Shown in pieces: positions 19,896 to 30,749 of a stretch of DNA of 64,000 nt (its first letter is position 1; every line of letters begins with the position of its first letter). A model generated the notes under the pieces. That model saw only the letters and a list, made by a program, of their open reading frames with translations, ran no database searches and was not told the DNA's origin. Origin of the DNA: Litoribacter populi (GTDB taxonomy: Bacteria > Bacteroidota > Bacteroidia > Cytophagales > Cyclobacteriaceae); NCBI RefSeq assembly GCF_007483685.1, contig NZ_VMKN01000001.1, positions 1,125,825 to 1,189,824 of the forward strand, read 5' to 3'. Both the position numbers and the translations under genes were made by a program.

Positions 19896-20363
19896 ATGAG
19901 AAAAGCGAAACCAAAAAAGAGATATATTCTTCCTGATCCGAAGTTTAATGATACTTTGGTGACAAAATTTGTGAACTGCCTTATGGTAGACGGGAAGAAG
20001 AGTATTGCTTACAAAATCTTCTACGACGCAGTAGCGAAAGTAGAAGACAAAACAGGTGAGAACGGTCTTGAGCTTTGGAAGAAAGCGCTTAACAATATAA
20101 CTCCAGCTGTAGAGGTGAAGAGTCGTAGAGTTGGGGGAGCTACTTTCCAGGTGCCCATGGAAGTGAGACCTGAAAGGAAGACTTCACTAGGAATCAAGTG
20201 GATGATCACTTATTCCAGAAAAAGAGGTGAGAAGACAATGATGGATAGGCTTGCCGGTGAGATCATGGCTGCTTCCAAAGGCGAAGGCGCTGCTGTGAAG
20301 AAGAAAGATGACACGCATAGAATGGCAGAAGCCAACAAAGCATTCTCACACTTTAGATTCTAA
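19896..20363 (+). CDS. rpsG: 30S ribosomal protein S7
   Basis: S7 nucleates assembly of the 30S head. The 155-residue protein has the family block [19 protein letters not shown]-type sequence near residues 65-80 and the basic helix [19 protein letters not shown]. fusA begins eight bases after its stop. Confidence 0.98.
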   Translation: MRKAKPKKRYILPDPKFNDTLVTKFVNCLMVDGKKSIAYKIFYDAVAKVEDKTGENGLELWKKALNNITPAVEVKSRRVGGATFQVPMEVRPERKTSLGIKWMITYSRKRGEKTMMDRLAGEIMAASKGEGAAVKKKDDTHRMAEANKAFSHFRF

Positions 20364-20371
20364 TATACAAA

Positions 20372-22489
20372 ATGGCTAGAGACTTAAAATACACTAGAAA
20401 CATTGGTATTGCTGCGCACATTGATGCCGGTAAAACTACTACGACAGAGCGTATCCTTTTCTACACAGGTGTGAGTCATAAACTTGGTGAGGTGCACGAT
20501 GGTGCGGCTACCATGGACTGGATGGCACAGGAGCAAGAAAGAGGAATTACAATTACTTCAGCTGCGACTACTGTTTTTTGGGATTATAGAGATAAAAAAT
20601 ACCAGATCAACGTAATCGATACTCCAGGTCACGTAGATTTTACCGTAGAGGTAAATAGATCATTGAGAGTTCTTGATGGGTTGGTTTTTCTTTTCAGTGC
20701 AGTGGACGGCGTAGAGCCACAGTCTGAGACTAACTGGCGTTTGGCTGATAACTATAAAGTTGCCCGTATCGGTTTCGTTAACAAAATGGACCGTGCAGGT
20801 GCAAACTTCCTTGAAGTTTGTAAGCAAGTAAAAGAAATGTTAGGTAGCTATGCAGTTCCTTTGCAGCTTCCTATCGGTTCTGAAGACAAATTTAGAGGTG
20901 TTGTTGATTTGATCAATAACAGAGCTATCATTTGGAATGAAGAGGACTTTGGGATGACTTTCGAGCAAGTTCCTATTCCAGAGGATATGAAGGAAGAAGT
21001 TGCCCAGTGGAGAGAGCATCTATTAGAGGCGGTAGCCGATTATGATGAGTCTTTAATGGAGAAATTCTTCGAAGATCCAAATTCAATTACAGAAGAAGAA
21101 ATCCTTGCTGCCCTTAGAGCGGCTACTATTGACATGAAAATTGTGCCAATGGTATGTGGATCTTCTTTCAAAAATAAAGGTGTTCAGACGATGCTTGACT
21201 TGGTGATGGAATTGTTACCATCTCCAATGGAAAAGACTGATCTTTATGCCACTGAACTAGATTCAGAAGAGAAAGTATTGATAAAGCCGGATGTAAATGA
21301 GCCTTTCACTGGCTTGGCGTTCAAGATTGCAACCGATCCATTCGTAGGTCGTCTTTGCTTTGTAAGAGCGTATTCAGGTAAATTAGATTCCGGTTCGTAT
21401 ATATACAATACACGGTCAGGAAATAAGGAGCGTATCTCTAGAGTGTTCCAAATGCACGCTAATAAGCAGAATCAAATCGACAGATTGGAAGCTGGTGATA
21501 TTGGTGCTGTAGTAGGTTTCAAAGATATCAAAACGGGTGATACCCTTTGCGACGAAAAGCGTAAAGTGGTAATGGAATCCATGATTTTCCCTGAGCCGGT
21601 AATCGGATACGCTATCGAGCCTAAAACTCAGGCTGATGTGGACAAGCTAGGTATGGCTATCGCCAAGCTAGTAGAAGAAGATCCTACTCTACAGGTTAAC
21701 ACTGATCACGAAACTGGTCAGACTATCCTTCGAGGTATGGGTGAGCTTCACCTTGATATCATCATTGACCGTTTGAAGAGAGAATTTAAGGTTGAGATCA
21801 ACCAAGGTGCTCCTCAAGTGGCATACAAAGAAGCTTTGTATGGTAATGTTGAACACAAAGAGGTTTATAAAAAGCAATCAGGTGGTAAAGGTAAATTTGC
21901 CGATATCGTATTTGAACTTGGACCTAAAGATCCAGATCCTGAAACAGGAGAAATCAAGCCAGGACTTGACTTTGTGAATGGTATCGTAGGTGGTGTGATT
22001 CCTAAAGAATTCATTCCTGCTATCCAGAAAGGTTTTGCTGAATCAATGAAAAACGGTCCTTTGGCAGGTTACCCTGTTGAAAGTATGAAAGTAAGACTGT
22101 TCCATGGATCTTTCCACGATGTCGATTCAGATGCTCTTTCTTTTGAACTAGCTGCAAGAATCGGTTTCAAAGAAGCTGCCAAGAAAGCCAAGCCACAACT
22201 TTTGGAACCAATCATGGCTGTAGACGTAGTGTCTCCTGACGAATATACAGGCCCTATCACAGGTGACTTGAACAGAAGAAGAGGTTTGATGAAAGGTATG
22301 GATACCAAAGGTACTTCCTCTGTAATCAAAGCTTCTGTGCCTTTGTCAGAATTGTTCGGTTACATCACTGACCTTAGAACAATTACTTCAGGTAGAGCAA
22401 CTGCTTCTTTGACCTTCTCTCATTATGAGCCGGTTCCAAATAACATTGCAGAAGCAGTTATTGCTAAAGTAAAAGGAGAGAAAGCCTAA
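20372..22489 (+). CDS. fusA: translation elongation factor G
   Basis: EF-G is the translocase GTPase of 705 residues. The G1 loop [10 protein letters not shown] is at about 15-24, followed by the switch sequence with [11 protein letters not shown], the DTPGH motif and NKMD. Domains II to V are all present, ending with the C-terminal [10 protein letters not shown]. It lies in the str operon 12 bases ahead of rpsJ. Confidence 0.98.
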   Translation: MARDLKYTRNIGIAAHIDAGKTTTTERILFYTGVSHKLGEVHDGAATMDWMAQEQERGITITSAATTVFWDYRDKKYQINVIDTPGHVDFTVEVNRSLRVLDGLVFLFSAVDGVEPQSETNWRLADNYKVARIGFVNKMDRAGANFLEVCKQVKEMLGSYAVPLQLPIGSEDKFRGVVDLINNRAIIWNEEDFGMTFEQVPIPEDMKEEVAQWREHLLEAVADYDESLMEKFFEDPNSITEEEILAALRAATIDMKIVPMVCGSSFKNKGVQTMLDLVMELLPSPMEKTDLYATELDSEEKVLIKPDVNEPFTGLAFKIATDPFVGRLCFVRAYSGKLDSGSYIYNTRSGNKERISRVFQMHANKQNQIDRLEAGDIGAVVGFKDIKTGDTLCDEKRKVVMESMIFPEPVIGYAIEPKTQADVDKLGMAIAKLVEEDPTLQVNTDHETGQTILRGMGELHLDIIIDRLKREFKVEINQGAPQVAYKEALYGNVEHKEVYKKQSGGKGKFADIVFELGPKDPDPETGEIKPGLDFVNGIVGGVIPKEFIPAIQKGFAESMKNGPLAGYPVESMKVRLFHGSFHDVDSDALSFELAARIGFKEAAKKAKPQLLEPIMAVDVVSPDEYTGPITGDLNRRRGLMKGMDTKGTSSVIKASVPLSELFGYITDLRTITSGRATASLTFSHYEPVPNNIAEAVIAKVKGEKA

Positions 22490-22501
22490 ACTAATTAGAA
22501 C

Positions 22502-22807
22502 ATGAATCAGAAAATAAGAATAAAACTTAAGTCTTACGATCACAGCCTGGTGGACAAGTCATCAGAGAAGATCGTGAAAGCTGTAAAATCTACAGGAGCA
22601 GTAGTGGTAGGTCCAATTCCATTGCCTACTAAGAAAGAAAAATTCACTGTTCTTAAGTCTCCACACGTTAACAAGAAAGCGCGTGAGCAGTTTCAGCTTT
22701 GCACCTACAAGAGATTGGTGGATATCTATTCCAACAGCTCAAAAACTGTAGATGCCTTGATGAAAATCGAATTGCCAAGTGGAGTGGATGTAGAGATCAA
22801 AGTTTGA
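22502..22807 (+). CDS. rpsJ: 30S ribosomal protein S10
   Basis: S10 (101 residues) is recognisable by [17 protein letters not shown] and the loop [30 protein letters not shown] region. It also acts as NusE in antitermination complexes. Here it closes the str operon and is separated from rplC by a terminator and a new promoter. Confidence 0.98.
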   Translation: MNQKIRIKLKSYDHSLVDKSSEKIVKAVKSTGAVVVGPIPLPTKKEKFTVLKSPHVNKKAREQFQLCTYKRLVDIYSNSSKTVDALMKIELPSGVDVEIKV

Positions 22808-22831
22808 TCCTCCTGATACGAAATGAACTTT

Positions 22832-22864
22832 AAAACCTATCCGCCTCGGCGGGTGGGTTTTTTC
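22832..22864 (+). terminator. intrinsic terminator after rpsJ
   Basis: AAACCTATCCGCC pairs with GGCGGGTGGGTTT (13 pairs, two G-U) around a two-base gap, and is followed by TTTC. It closes the str operon. Confidence 0.8.
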
Positions 22865-22970
22865 TTTTATTTTGAGCAGCCTGAAATAATTACTTCTACC
22901 CCAAACGAATAGGCTCAAGTTTATATATACGGGAATATTGCGTAAATGTTTGAAAATATTTGAGTTGTAA

Positions 22971-23001
22971 TTTGCTGGCTGGTTTTAAATTACTAACTTT
23001 G
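22971..23001 (+). promoter_or_regulatory. predicted promoter of the S10-spc-alpha cluster (rplC onward)
   Basis: TTTG (22971-22974), 19 bases and TAACTTTG (22994-23001) form a full consensus match. The predicted transcript starts near 23005 and has a leader of almost 60 bases. Confidence 0.8.
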
Positions 23002-23005
23002 CAGT

Positions 23006-23036
23006 CCCTTAGGGCACAAGTGTGTGGATACTTGTG
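23006..23036 (+). promoter_or_regulatory. paired hairpins in the rplC leader
   Basis: Right at the predicted transcript start lies CCCTTAGGG (23006-23014). A second hairpin follows, CACAAGT (23015-23021) with ACTTGTG (23030-23036), seven pairs with an eight-base loop. It could be an RNA element acting on the ribosomal operon; no function is shown. Confidence 0.4.
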
Positions 23037-23061
23037 GAAATATTATATTATATAACAGAAG

Positions 23062-23694
23062 ATGTCTGGAATAATAGGTAAAAAAGTAGGAATGACTAGC
23101 ATTTTTAGTGCCGATGGGCGTAACGTCGCATGCACGCTAATAGAAGCTGGTCCTTGCGTAGTGACGCAAGTAAAAAATGTTGAAACAGACGGGTACAACG
23201 CTGTTCAGTTGGCATTCGGTGAGCGTAAGGAGAAAAACACTCCTAAGCCACTAGTGGGGCACTTTAAAAAGGCCGGCACTACGCCAAAGCAGAAAGTTGT
23301 TGAATTCAGAGATTTCAGGGTAGAGTTTGAAGGTCAAGTTGATCTTGGAAAAACTGTAAAAACAGAACAAGTATTCATCGAGGGTGACTTCGTGGATGCT
23401 ATCGGTACTTCAAAAGGTAAAGGTTTCCAAGGTGTTGTAAAACGTCATGGTTTTGCCGGTGTTGGTGGGCAGACTCACGGTCAGCACAACAGAGCAAGAC
23501 ACCCTGGTTCAATTGGTGCATGTTCATGGCCTTCGAGAGTATTCAAGGGTATGAGAATGGCCGGTAGAACAGGTGGAGACAGAGTGAAGGTAGTAAACCT
23601 TAAAGTACTTAAAATCTATCCTGAAAAGAACTTGATCCTGGTAAGCGGCTCTGTCCCTGGTCCAAAAAATTCTTTCGTTATTCTAGAGAAGTAA
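23062..23694 (+). CDS. rplC: 50S ribosomal protein L3
   Basis: L3 binds near the peptidyl transferase centre and starts 50S assembly. The 210-residue protein starts [14 protein letters not shown] and carries the extended loop [20 protein letters not shown] that reaches into the rRNA. It opens the cluster behind its own promoter; rplD starts four bases after it. Confidence 0.98.
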   Translation: MSGIIGKKVGMTSIFSADGRNVACTLIEAGPCVVTQVKNVETDGYNAVQLAFGERKEKNTPKPLVGHFKKAGTTPKQKVVEFRDFRVEFEGQVDLGKTVKTEQVFIEGDFVDAIGTSKGKGFQGVVKRHGFAGVGGQTHGQHNRARHPGSIGACSWPSRVFKGMRMAGRTGGDRVKVVNLKVLKIYPEKNLILVSGSVPGPKNSFVILEK

Positions 23695-23698
23695 GAAA

Positions 23699-24328
23699 AT
23701 GGAATTAGTAGTATTAAAACATAACGGTGAAGACACAGGTAGAAAGGTAAGCCTTTCGGATGATATTTTTGGCATCAAGCCAAACGATCATGCGATCTAC
23801 TTGGATGTTAAGCAGTATTTGGCTAACCAAAGACAGGGAACGCACAAATCCAAAGAAAGAGCTGAGATAGCCGGATCAACAAGAAAGATCAAAAAGCAAA
23901 AAGGTACAGGTGGCGCCAGAGCAGGATCCATCAAATCGCCTGTGTTTAGAGGAGGTGGTAGAATCTTCGGTCCAAGACCAAGAAACTACTCTTTCAAATT
24001 GAATAAAAAATTGAAGCAGTTAGCTAGAAAGTCTGCGCTTTCTTACAAAGCTCAGGAGAACAATCTTTCTGTTTTGGAGAACTTGTCATTTGACGCTCCA
24101 AAGACAAAGAGCTTTATCTCTTTACTCTCTAGCCTATCTTTGACAGATAAGAAATCACTTGTAGTCCTTCCTGAAGGCAACAAGAATGTATACTTATCAA
24201 GCAGAAACCTGCCTAAGACAAAGGTGATCACAGTAGATGACGTAAATACTTACGAGCTGCTACACGCTGACGTTGTTGTTTTCTGTGAAGACGCTGTAAG
24301 TAAGTTAGAAAACATTTTATCGAAGTAA
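23699..24328 (+). CDS. rplD: 50S ribosomal protein L4
   Basis: L4 lines the exit tunnel with its long basic loop, seen here as [20 protein letters not shown], followed by [13 protein letters not shown]. Length is 209 residues. In some bacteria L4 represses the S10 operon; a leader hairpin is present upstream of rplC, but such control is not shown here. Confidence 0.98.
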   Translation: MELVVLKHNGEDTGRKVSLSDDIFGIKPNDHAIYLDVKQYLANQRQGTHKSKERAEIAGSTRKIKKQKGTGGARAGSIKSPVFRGGGRIFGPRPRNYSFKLNKKLKQLARKSALSYKAQENNLSVLENLSFDAPKTKSFISLLSSLSLTDKKSLVVLPEGNKNVYLSSRNLPKTKVITVDDVNTYELLHADVVVFCEDAVSKLENILSK

Positions 24329-24332
24329 TACA

Positions 24333-24620
24333 ATGGATATACTAAAGAAGCCTTTGATTACGGAAAAGATTTCTGCTATGAATGAACGTGGTGTATACGG
24401 GTTCATCGTGGAGAAAACTGCTAAGAAGCCAGAAATCAAAAAAGCCGTAGAGAAAATGTTTGGTGTAAAGGTAGTCGATGTAAGGACTATGCGATATGCT
24501 GCGAAGCATAAGACAAGATACACCAAGTCGAAGATCGTATCCGGTTACACCAATGCCTTCAAGAAGGCGATTGTACAAGTAGCCGAAGGAGAAGTAATTG
24601 ATTTTTACGGAGAAGTTTAA
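24333..24620 (+). CDS. rplW: 50S ribosomal protein L23
   Basis: L23 lies at the tunnel exit and docks the signal recognition particle and trigger factor. The 95-residue sequence has ILKKPLITEKISAM at the start and VVDVRTMRYAAKHK in the tunnel loop region. It is four bases after rplD and 12 before rplB. Confidence 0.98.
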   Translation: MDILKKPLITEKISAMNERGVYGFIVEKTAKKPEIKKAVEKMFGVKVVDVRTMRYAAKHKTRYTKSKIVSGYTNAFKKAIVQVAEGEVIDFYGEV

Positions 24621-24632
24621 TTGAATTAAATC

Positions 24633-25457
24633 ATGGCAGTTAAAAAATTAAGACCTGTAACTCCTGGAACCAGATTCAGAGTAGCTCCAGCGTTTGACGA
24701 GATTACCAAGTCGACGCCAGAGAAATCTCTATTGGCTCCGTTGAAAAAATCAGGTGGTAGAAATAATGTAGGTAAGATGACAGCCCGCTATATGGGTGGT
24801 GGTCACAAGAGAAGACTTAGAGTCGTAGATTTTAAGCGTACCAAATTCGGTATACCGGCAGTAGTAAAAGCTATTGAGTATGATCCAAACAGGACAGCTC
24901 GTTTGGCTTTGCTATACTACGTAGACGGTGCTAAGGCTTACATTATTGCTCCGGAAGGTTTGCAAGTTGGACAAACAGTGATTTCCGGAGAGAGTGTTGC
25001 CCCAGAAGTAGGAAACACCATGCAACTGACAAATATTCCATTGGGTACCATAGTTCACAACATTGAGCTTAAGCCTGGTAAAGGTGGAGCGATGGCTAGA
25101 TCAGCTGGTAGCTATGCTCAGATTGTAGCCCGTGAGGGTAAATATGTGACTATCAAATTGCCATCTGGCGAAATGAGATTGGTACTAGGTGTATGCTTGG
25201 CAACAGTAGGTACTGTTTCAAATTCTGACCACATGAACGTAGTGTTAGGAAAAGCTGGTAGAAACCGCTGGTTGGGAAGACGTCCTAGAACAAGAGGTGT
25301 AGCGATGAACCCTGTGGATCACCCAATGGGTGGTGGTGAAGGTCGTTCATCAGGTGGACACCCACGTTCAAGAACTGGTTTGCTTGCTAAAGGTAAAAAG
25401 ACCAGGTCTCCTAAAAAGTATTCAAATAAGTTTATTATCAGTAAAAGATCTAAATAA
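24633..25457 (+). CDS. rplB: 50S ribosomal protein L2
   Basis: L2 is needed for subunit association and the peptidyl transferase centre. The 274-residue sequence has [20 protein letters not shown] in the N-terminal part and [20 protein letters not shown] around the conserved C-terminal histidine. rpsS starts two bases after it. Confidence 0.98.
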   Translation: MAVKKLRPVTPGTRFRVAPAFDEITKSTPEKSLLAPLKKSGGRNNVGKMTARYMGGGHKRRLRVVDFKRTKFGIPAVVKAIEYDPNRTARLALLYYVDGAKAYIIAPEGLQVGQTVISGESVAPEVGNTMQLTNIPLGTIVHNIELKPGKGGAMARSAGSYAQIVAREGKYVTIKLPSGEMRLVLGVCLATVGTVSNSDHMNVVLGKAGRNRWLGRRPRTRGVAMNPVDHPMGGGEGRSSGGHPRSRTGLLAKGKKTRSPKKYSNKFIISKRSK

Positions 25458-25459
25458 CT

Positions 25460-25738
25460 ATGGCACGTTCATTAAAAAAAGGTCCTTATATCGAGCATCA
25501 CCTCCTCAAGAAGGTAGACGTGATGAACGAGTCTGGAAAGAAGTCTGTAATCAAGACCTGGTCCAGAAGATCGATGATCTCTCCGGATTTTGTAGGCCAT
25601 ACCTTTGCTGTGCATAACGGTAATAAATTCATTCCAGTATTTGTAACCGACAACATGGTAGGTCACAAGCTTGGTGAATTTGCCCCTACAAGAAACTTTA
25701 GAGGTCACATTGCCAAAAAAGATAAAGGAAAGAGATAA
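25460..25738 (+). CDS. rpsS: 30S ribosomal protein S19
   Basis: S19 (92 residues) binds 16S rRNA in the head next to S13. It starts [18 protein letters not shown] and contains the core [19 protein letters not shown]. It sits between rplB and rplV with two-base gaps on both sides. Confidence 0.98.
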   Translation: MARSLKKGPYIEHHLLKKVDVMNESGKKSVIKTWSRRSMISPDFVGHTFAVHNGNKFIPVFVTDNMVGHKLGEFAPTRNFRGHIAKKDKGKR

Positions 25739-25740
25739 TC

Positions 25741-26130
25741 ATGGAAGCAGTAGCAAGATTAAATAATGTTCCTACCTCACCTAGAAAAATGCGTCTAGTA
25801 GCTGACCTAGTTAGAGGCAAGAGAGTGGGACAGGCACTAAGCATATTGAAGTTTACACCTAACCATGGTGCTATTCGATTAGAGAAACTTCTACTTTCTG
25901 CTATAGCCAACTGGCAAGCCAAAAACCCTGATACCAAATTGGAAGATGCAGATCTAGTGATCAAGACTATCATGGTAGACAGCGGTCGTATGTTGAAGCG
26001 ACTAAGACCTGCTCCTCAGGGAAGGGCCCACAGGATTCGTAAAAGATCAAACCATGTAACCTTGGTAGTTGATGCGATCAACACTGTGGAGACCGCTGGT
26101 GAAGTAGAAACTAAAGATAATTCTAATTAA
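25741..26130 (+). CDS. rplV: 50S ribosomal protein L22
   Basis: L22 reaches into the exit tunnel with a beta hairpin, seen as [20 protein letters not shown]. The protein has 129 residues and a short acidic tail (ETKDNSN) beyond the usual end. rpsC starts nine bases after it. Confidence 0.97.
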   Translation: MEAVARLNNVPTSPRKMRLVADLVRGKRVGQALSILKFTPNHGAIRLEKLLLSAIANWQAKNPDTKLEDADLVIKTIMVDSGRMLKRLRPAPQGRAHRIRKRSNHVTLVVDAINTVETAGEVETKDNSN

Positions 26131-26139
26131 GATCAGACT

Positions 26140-26874
26140 ATGGGACAAAAAGTAAACCCGATAGGTTTTAGACTTGGTATCGTTAAAGGTTGGGATTCTA
26201 ACTGGTACGGCGGCAGAGACTTTGCCGACAAGCTATATGAAGACCAAAAAATAAGAAAATATGTATATGCCCGTATCCCTAAAGGCGGCATATCAAAGGT
26301 AATTATCGAAAGAACCCTTAAGAGAATCACCCTGACTATCCATACAGCTCGTCCAGGTGTGGTGATCGGTAAAGGAGGCGCAGAAGTCGATAAATTAAAA
26401 GAAGAGCTGAAAAAACTTACCGACAAGGATGTGCAGATCAATATTTTTGAGATCAAGCGTCCTGAACTTGATGCAAAGTTGGTAGGGGAATCTATAGCTC
26501 AACAACTTCAAGCCCGTATATCTTTCAGAAGAGCGATGAAGCAATCTATTGCCGCTACCATGAGAGTAGGAGCCGAAGGAATCAAAATCAAACTTTCTGG
26601 ACGTTTGGGCGGTGCTGAGATGGCGAGATCTGAGATGTACAAAGAAGGAAGAATTCCTTTGCATACATTGAGAGCAGATATCGATTATGCATTATCAGAA
26701 GCTGCAACTGTCTACGGAATCATCGGAATCAAAGTTTGGATCTTTAAAGGTGAGGTATACGGAAAGAGAGATCTTTCTCCAAATGCCGGAGTAGCCAATG
26801 AAGGTAAAGGCGGAAGAAGAGATGCCGGCCGTAGAAGAGAAGGCGGACCTAAGAGAAGAAAGAGAAATAACTAA
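26140..26874 (+). CDS. rpsC: 30S ribosomal protein S3
   Basis: S3 forms part of the mRNA entry tunnel. The 244-residue sequence starts [19 protein letters not shown], has the KH domain with [12 protein letters not shown], and a basic Arg/Gly-rich tail. rplP follows after 23 bases. Confidence 0.98.
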   Translation: MGQKVNPIGFRLGIVKGWDSNWYGGRDFADKLYEDQKIRKYVYARIPKGGISKVIIERTLKRITLTIHTARPGVVIGKGGAEVDKLKEELKKLTDKDVQINIFEIKRPELDAKLVGESIAQQLQARISFRRAMKQSIAATMRVGAEGIKIKLSGRLGGAEMARSEMYKEGRIPLHTLRADIDYALSEAATVYGIIGIKVWIFKGEVYGKRDLSPNAGVANEGKGGRRDAGRRREGGPKRRKRNN

Positions 26875-26897
26875 TTTTCACCGATAAGTGAGAAATC

Positions 26898-27317
26898 ATG
26901 TTACAGCCAAGAAGAACTAAATATAGAAAAATGCAAAAGGGCCGTGTCAAAGGCATCGCGCAAAGAGGGCATACGCTTTCTTTCGGGAACTTTGGCATCA
27001 AATCCCTAGAGCCAGGATGGATTACTTCTCGTCAGATTGAAGCGGCGCGTATCGCTATGACAAGAGCCATGAAGAGAGAAGGTCAAGTATGGATCAGAAT
27101 TTTCCCTGACAAGCCTATCACGAAGAAACCTGCAGAGGTTCGTATGGGTAAAGGTAAAGGTGCACCTGAGTATTGGGTAGCCGTTATCAAGCCAGGAACA
27201 ATTCTTTTCGAAGCAACCGGTGTAAGCTTAGAAGTAGCTCAAGAGGCGCTTCGTCTAGCACAACAGAAACTTCCAGTGAGTACAAAATTTGTAGTACGTA
27301 GAGATTACGTAGGATAA
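26898..27317 (+). CDS. rplP: 50S ribosomal protein L16
   Basis: L16 organises the A-site region of the 50S subunit. The 139-residue protein has [16 protein letters not shown] at its start and the conserved [19 protein letters not shown] segment. rpmC is nine bases away. Confidence 0.98.
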   Translation: MLQPRRTKYRKMQKGRVKGIAQRGHTLSFGNFGIKSLEPGWITSRQIEAARIAMTRAMKREGQVWIRIFPDKPITKKPAEVRMGKGKGAPEYWVAVIKPGTILFEATGVSLEVAQEALRLAQQKLPVSTKFVVRRDYVG

Positions 27318-27326
27318 TTCACAACT

Positions 27327-27521
27327 ATGAAAAACTCTGAAATCCAAGCACTCTCCGAGAGTGAAATCACTGAGCGTATTGCAGCTGAGCAAGAAAATTT
27401 GACAAAATTGCGCTTCGCTCATGCCATTTCTCCAATAGAGAATCCGAATAAAATAAGAGAAACCAAGAAGTTGATAGCCAGACTAAAGACTTCTTTGAGA
27501 GCAAAACAACTAGCTAAATAA
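27327..27521 (+). CDS. rpmC: 50S ribosomal protein L29
   Basis: L29 is a small helical protein (64 residues) at the tunnel exit beside L23. The two-helix pattern ends with [15 protein letters not shown], which is diagnostic. It starts nine bases after rplP and is seven bases ahead of rpsQ. Confidence 0.97.
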   Translation: MKNSEIQALSESEITERIAAEQENLTKLRFAHAISPIENPNKIRETKKLIARLKTSLRAKQLAK

Positions 27522-27528
27522 GAAATCG

Positions 27529-27792
27529 ATGGCTACTACTGAGAGAAATCTACGTAAAGAAAGAATAGGAAAAGTAGTAAGCAACAAAATGGACAAGTCC
27601 ATAACAGTTGCCGTTGAGAGAAAGGTGAAGCACCCTATCTACGGTAAGTTTGTTGCTAAAACTACCAAATTTATGGTTCATGACGAGAACAACGAGTGTG
27701 GCTCAGGCGACCTTGTAAAAATAAGTGAAACTCGTCCGCTGAGTAAAAATAAGCGTTGGAGATTAGTAGAAATTATAGAAAAGGCTAAATAA
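27529..27792 (+). CDS. rpsQ: 30S ribosomal protein S17
   Basis: S17 is an OB-fold primary binder of 16S rRNA. The 87-residue sequence shows [20 protein letters not shown] and the C-terminal [17 protein letters not shown]. rplN begins two bases later. Confidence 0.98.
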   Translation: MATTERNLRKERIGKVVSNKMDKSITVAVERKVKHPIYGKFVAKTTKFMVHDENNECGSGDLVKISETRPLSKNKRWRLVEIIEKAK

Positions 27793-27794
27793 TC

Positions 27795-28163
27795 ATGATA
27801 CAACAAGAATCCAGATTAGGCGTAGCGGACAATTCAGGTGCTAAAGAAGTGCTTGTAATCCGTGTACTTGGAGGCACCAAGAAAAGATATGCTAGCATTG
27901 GTGACAAGGTTGTGGTAACTGTAAAGTCTGCTCTTTCTTCCAGCAACATGAAAAAAGGTACCGTATCCAAAGCGGTGATTGTTAGAACAAAGAAAGAAAT
28001 CAGAAGAAAAGACGGTTCTTATATCCGTTTTGAGGATAACGCAGCAGTTCTTCTAAATAACAACGACGAGCCAAGAGGCACTCGTATCTTTGGCCCAGTA
28101 GCTAGAGAATTGAGAGAGAAGCAATTTATGAAGATCGTATCCTTGGCACCAGAAGTATTGTAA
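27795..28163 (+). CDS. rplN: 50S ribosomal protein L14
   Basis: L14 contacts the 30S subunit in bridge B5/B8. The 122-residue sequence starts [19 protein letters not shown] and contains [20 protein letters not shown]. rplX begins two bases later. Confidence 0.98.
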   Translation: MIQQESRLGVADNSGAKEVLVIRVLGGTKKRYASIGDKVVVTVKSALSSSNMKKGTVSKAVIVRTKKEIRRKDGSYIRFEDNAAVLLNNNDEPRGTRIFGPVARELREKQFMKIVSLAPEVL

Positions 28164-28165
28164 TC

Positions 28166-28510
28166 ATGGAAAGAAAATTTAATAAGCAACCAAAATTGCA
28201 TATCAGAACTGGCGATACCGTAAAGGTATTGGCCGGAGATGATAAAGGTAAAACTGGTAAAGTACTTTCTGTTAACCGCGAGAAGAAAAGAGCGATTGTA
28301 GAGGGATTGAATATGGTAACCAAACATATCAAACCATCAGCGACCAATCCTCAAGGCGGCATCGAAAAGAAAGAAGCCGGCATTCACATCAGTAACCTGA
28401 TGCTTGTAGATCCTAAAACTGGTGATGCCACCAGAACTGGAAGAAAAGCGGGTGAAAATGGTAAATTAGTAAGGTATTCTAAGAAAACCGGGGAGGTGAT
28501 CAATGGCTAA
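28166..28510 (+). CDS. rplX: 50S ribosomal protein L24
   Basis: L24 is an assembly initiator with a KOW motif, here [18 protein letters not shown] at about residues 17-34. Its 114-residue frame overlaps the start of rplE by eight bases, which suggests translational coupling. Confidence 0.98.
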   Translation: MERKFNKQPKLHIRTGDTVKVLAGDDKGKTGKVLSVNREKKRAIVEGLNMVTKHIKPSATNPQGGIEKKEAGIHISNLMLVDPKTGDATRTGRKAGENGKLVRYSKKTGEVING

Positions 28511-29063
28511 TCCTAGAGTAAAAGATAAATACGTAAAGGAAATTGCTCCAGCTTTGAAGGAGAAATTCCAATATAAGTCCGCAATGCAGGTTCCTAAGTT
28601 GACCAAAATTGTGCTCAACAAAGGTATCGGTGCAGCAGTTGCCGACAAGAAATTGGTAGATCAAGGAGTTGAAGAACTTTCTTTGATCACTGGCCAGAAG
28701 GCTGTACCAACCATCGCTAAAGTTTCAATCTCCAACTTTAAGTTGAGAGAAGGCATGCCAATTGGCGCCAAAGTTACTTTGCGTGGTAATAAAATGTACG
28801 AATTCTTGGACCGTTTGATTTCTGTAGCCCTTCCAAGGGTAAGAGACTTCAAAGGGATTTCTGACAAAGGCTTCGACGGAAGAGGAAACTACACTTTGGG
28901 TGTAACTGAGCAGATTATTTTCCCTGAAATCAGCATTGAGAAAGTTAACCGCATTACTGGTATGGACATCACTTTTGTGACCACTGCTGCTACTGACGAA
29001 GAGAGCTTGGCTCTATTGAGAGCTTTCGGAATGCCTTTCGTAAACAAAAATAAAGAAGAATAA
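28503..29063 (+). CDS. rplE: 50S ribosomal protein L5
   Basis: L5 binds 5S rRNA and contacts P-site tRNA. The 186-residue protein has [16 protein letters not shown] near the N-terminus and [16 protein letters not shown] later. The ATG lies within the last codons of rplX. Confidence 0.98.
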   Translation: MANPRVKDKYVKEIAPALKEKFQYKSAMQVPKLTKIVLNKGIGAAVADKKLVDQGVEELSLITGQKAVPTIAKVSISNFKLREGMPIGAKVTLRGNKMYEFLDRLISVALPRVRDFKGISDKGFDGRGNYTLGVTEQIIFPEISIEKVNRITGMDITFVTTAATDEESLALLRAFGMPFVNKNKEE

Positions 29064-29065
29064 TT

Positions 29066-29335
29066 ATGGCAAGAGAGTCAATAAAAGCTCGTGAGAGAAA
29101 AAGAGAACGTCTTGTAGCCAAGTTCGCCAAGAAGAGAGCAGAACTTAAAGCTGCTGGTGATTATGAAGCTTTGGATAAGCTTCCTAAGAACGCTTCTCCT
29201 GTCAGATTGCACAACAGATGTAAATTGACTGGCCGTCCTAAAGGTTACATGAGAAAATTCGGTATCAACAGAGTTACCTTTAGAGAAATGGCTTCTGCGG
29301 GTAAGATCCCTGGTGTAACTAAAGCGAGCTGGTAA
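29066..29335 (+). CDS. rpsN: 30S ribosomal protein S14, cysteine-free type
   Basis: This 89-residue S14 is of the longer zinc-independent form: the region that carries CxxC pairs in the short form has no such cysteines, only one Cys in [20 protein letters not shown]. It is two bases after rplE; an 82-base gap with its own promoter-like sequence follows. Confidence 0.97.
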   Translation: MARESIKARERKRERLVAKFAKKRAELKAAGDYEALDKLPKNASPVRLHNRCKLTGRPKGYMRKFGINRVTFREMASAGKIPGVTKASW

Positions 29336-29349
29336 AAATCAGACAAAAG

Positions 29350-29380
29350 TTTTTATTCTAAGAATCATTGTGTAACTTTG
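29350..29380 (+). promoter_or_regulatory. internal promoter candidate before rpsH
   Basis: TTTT, 19 bases and TAACTTTG (29373-29380). The -7 box is perfect and the -33 box lacks the final G. It lies in the largest gap (82 bases) of the cluster between rplC and rplQ. Confidence 0.55.
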
Positions 29381-29383
29381 CAC

Positions 29384-29395
29384 GCCCGTAAGGGC
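29384..29395 (+). promoter_or_regulatory. tetraloop hairpin at the predicted 5' end of the rpsH transcript
   Basis: GCCC-GTAA-GGGC begins four bases after the -7 box, and would form the very start of the RNA. It resembles the CCCTTAGGG segment in the same place before rplC. Confidence 0.4.
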
Positions 29396-29417
29396 ATGCA
29401 GTTAGACTTATATAAAT

Positions 29418-29813
29418 ATGACTGATCCAATAGCTGATTATCTAACCAGGTTGAGAAATGCCATTAAGGCTTCTCATCGAATCGTAGAGATACCTGCTTC
29501 CAACATCAAGAAGGAAATTACAAAAGTGCTTTTTGACAAAGGGTATATTCAAAACTATAAATTTGAAGAAAATGGCCCTCAGGGTTCTATCAAAATAGCT
29601 TTGAAGTATAATCCTACTACTAAGCAAAACGCAATTGTAAACCTATCGAGAGTAAGTAAGCCAGGTTTGAGAAAATATGTTAAGAATGATGAAATGCCAC
29701 GAGTAATCAACGGCTTGGGTATTGCCATCGTTTCCACCAGCAAAGGTGTAATGACCGACAAAGAAGCTCGTACAGAGGGGATAGGTGGAGAAGTACTTTG
29801 TTACGTATATTAA
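29418..29813 (+). CDS. rpsH: 30S ribosomal protein S8
   Basis: S8 is a primary binder of central-domain 16S rRNA and represses the spc operon in E. coli. The 131-residue sequence starts [15 protein letters not shown] and ends with [19 protein letters not shown]. It starts 82 bases after rpsN, behind a candidate promoter. Confidence 0.98.
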   Translation: MTDPIADYLTRLRNAIKASHRIVEIPASNIKKEITKVLFDKGYIQNYKFEENGPQGSIKIALKYNPTTKQNAIVNLSRVSKPGLRKYVKNDEMPRVINGLGIAIVSTSKGVMTDKEARTEGIGGEVLCYVY

Positions 29814-29822
29814 TAAACCGTT

Positions 29823-30380
29823 ATGTCTAGAATAGGTAAAAAACCAATAAATATACCGGCGGGTGTTACTGTAGACGTGTCAGCGCATAACGTTGTCACT
29901 GTTAAAGGTCCCAAAGGTACGCTGACTCAGGATGTGAATCCCGATATCACCATGCAGGTGGAAGACAACCAGGTTGTAGTAACTCGTCCTACTGAATCTA
30001 AGAGACACAAGTCTCTTCACGGATTGTACCGTTCATTGATCAGCAACATGGTTGTTGGTGTTACTGATGGTTACAAGAAGGAGTTAGAACTAGTAGGTGT
30101 AGGTTACAAAGCCACCAACCAAGGCCAGGTTCTTGAATTAGCCCTTGGTTACTCGCACAGTATATACTTCGCTCTTCCAGATAGCGTAGCGGTGAAAACC
30201 GAAACGCCAAAAGGTAAGAACCCAATTGTTACACTAGAGAGTATTGATAAAGAATTAATTGGACAAGTAGCCGCTAAAATCAAGTCTCTACGTAAAGTAG
30301 AACCTTACAAAGGTAAAGGTGTTCGCTTCGTAGGCGAAGTGATTAGACGTAAAGCTGGTAAAACTGCTGCTAAAAAATAA
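29823..30380 (+). CDS. rplF: 50S ribosomal protein L6
   Basis: L6 (185 residues) sits near the sarcin-ricin loop. The start SRIGKKPINIPAGVTV, the mid-block KELELVGVGYKA, and the C-terminal EPYKGKGVRFVGEVIRRKAG are family hallmarks. It is nine bases after rpsH. Confidence 0.98.
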   Translation: MSRIGKKPINIPAGVTVDVSAHNVVTVKGPKGTLTQDVNPDITMQVEDNQVVVTRPTESKRHKSLHGLYRSLISNMVVGVTDGYKKELELVGVGYKATNQGQVLELALGYSHSIYFALPDSVAVKTETPKGKNPIVTLESIDKELIGQVAAKIKSLRKVEPYKGKGVRFVGEVIRRKAGKTAAKK

Positions 30381-30387
30381 TTAAAAG

Positions 30388-30741
30388 ATGGCTTTTAATA
30401 AGAATTCAAGAAGACTTAGAATCAAGAAAAGTATTAGGAGAAAGATCTCTGGTACTGATTCAAGACCTCGTTTGTCAGTATTTAAAAGCAATACTGGTAT
30501 ATACGCGCAATTAGTAGATGATCTGAAAGGTCACACCTTAGCTCAGGCTTCTTCCAAGGAACTAGACGCTAGCAAGAAAAATGCTAATGTAGAGGTATCT
30601 AAAGAAGTGGGCAAAAAGCTTGCTGAAAGAGCAGTAGCAAATGGTATCACTGGTGTTGTTTTCGACAGAAGTGGATATTTATATCATGGTAATGTTAAAG
30701 CTCTTGCCGAAGGTGCAAGAGAAGGTGGCCTTAAATTTTAA
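30388..30741 (+). CDS. rplR: 50S ribosomal protein L18
   Basis: L18 binds 5S rRNA. The 117-residue protein has a basic N-terminus ([20 protein letters not shown]) and the C-terminal [20 protein letters not shown]. rpsE follows eight bases later. Confidence 0.98.
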   Translation: MAFNKNSRRLRIKKSIRRKISGTDSRPRLSVFKSNTGIYAQLVDDLKGHTLAQASSKELDASKKNANVEVSKEVGKKLAERAVANGITGVVFDRSGYLYHGNVKALAEGAREGGLKF

Positions 30742-30749
30742 TAGAAATT

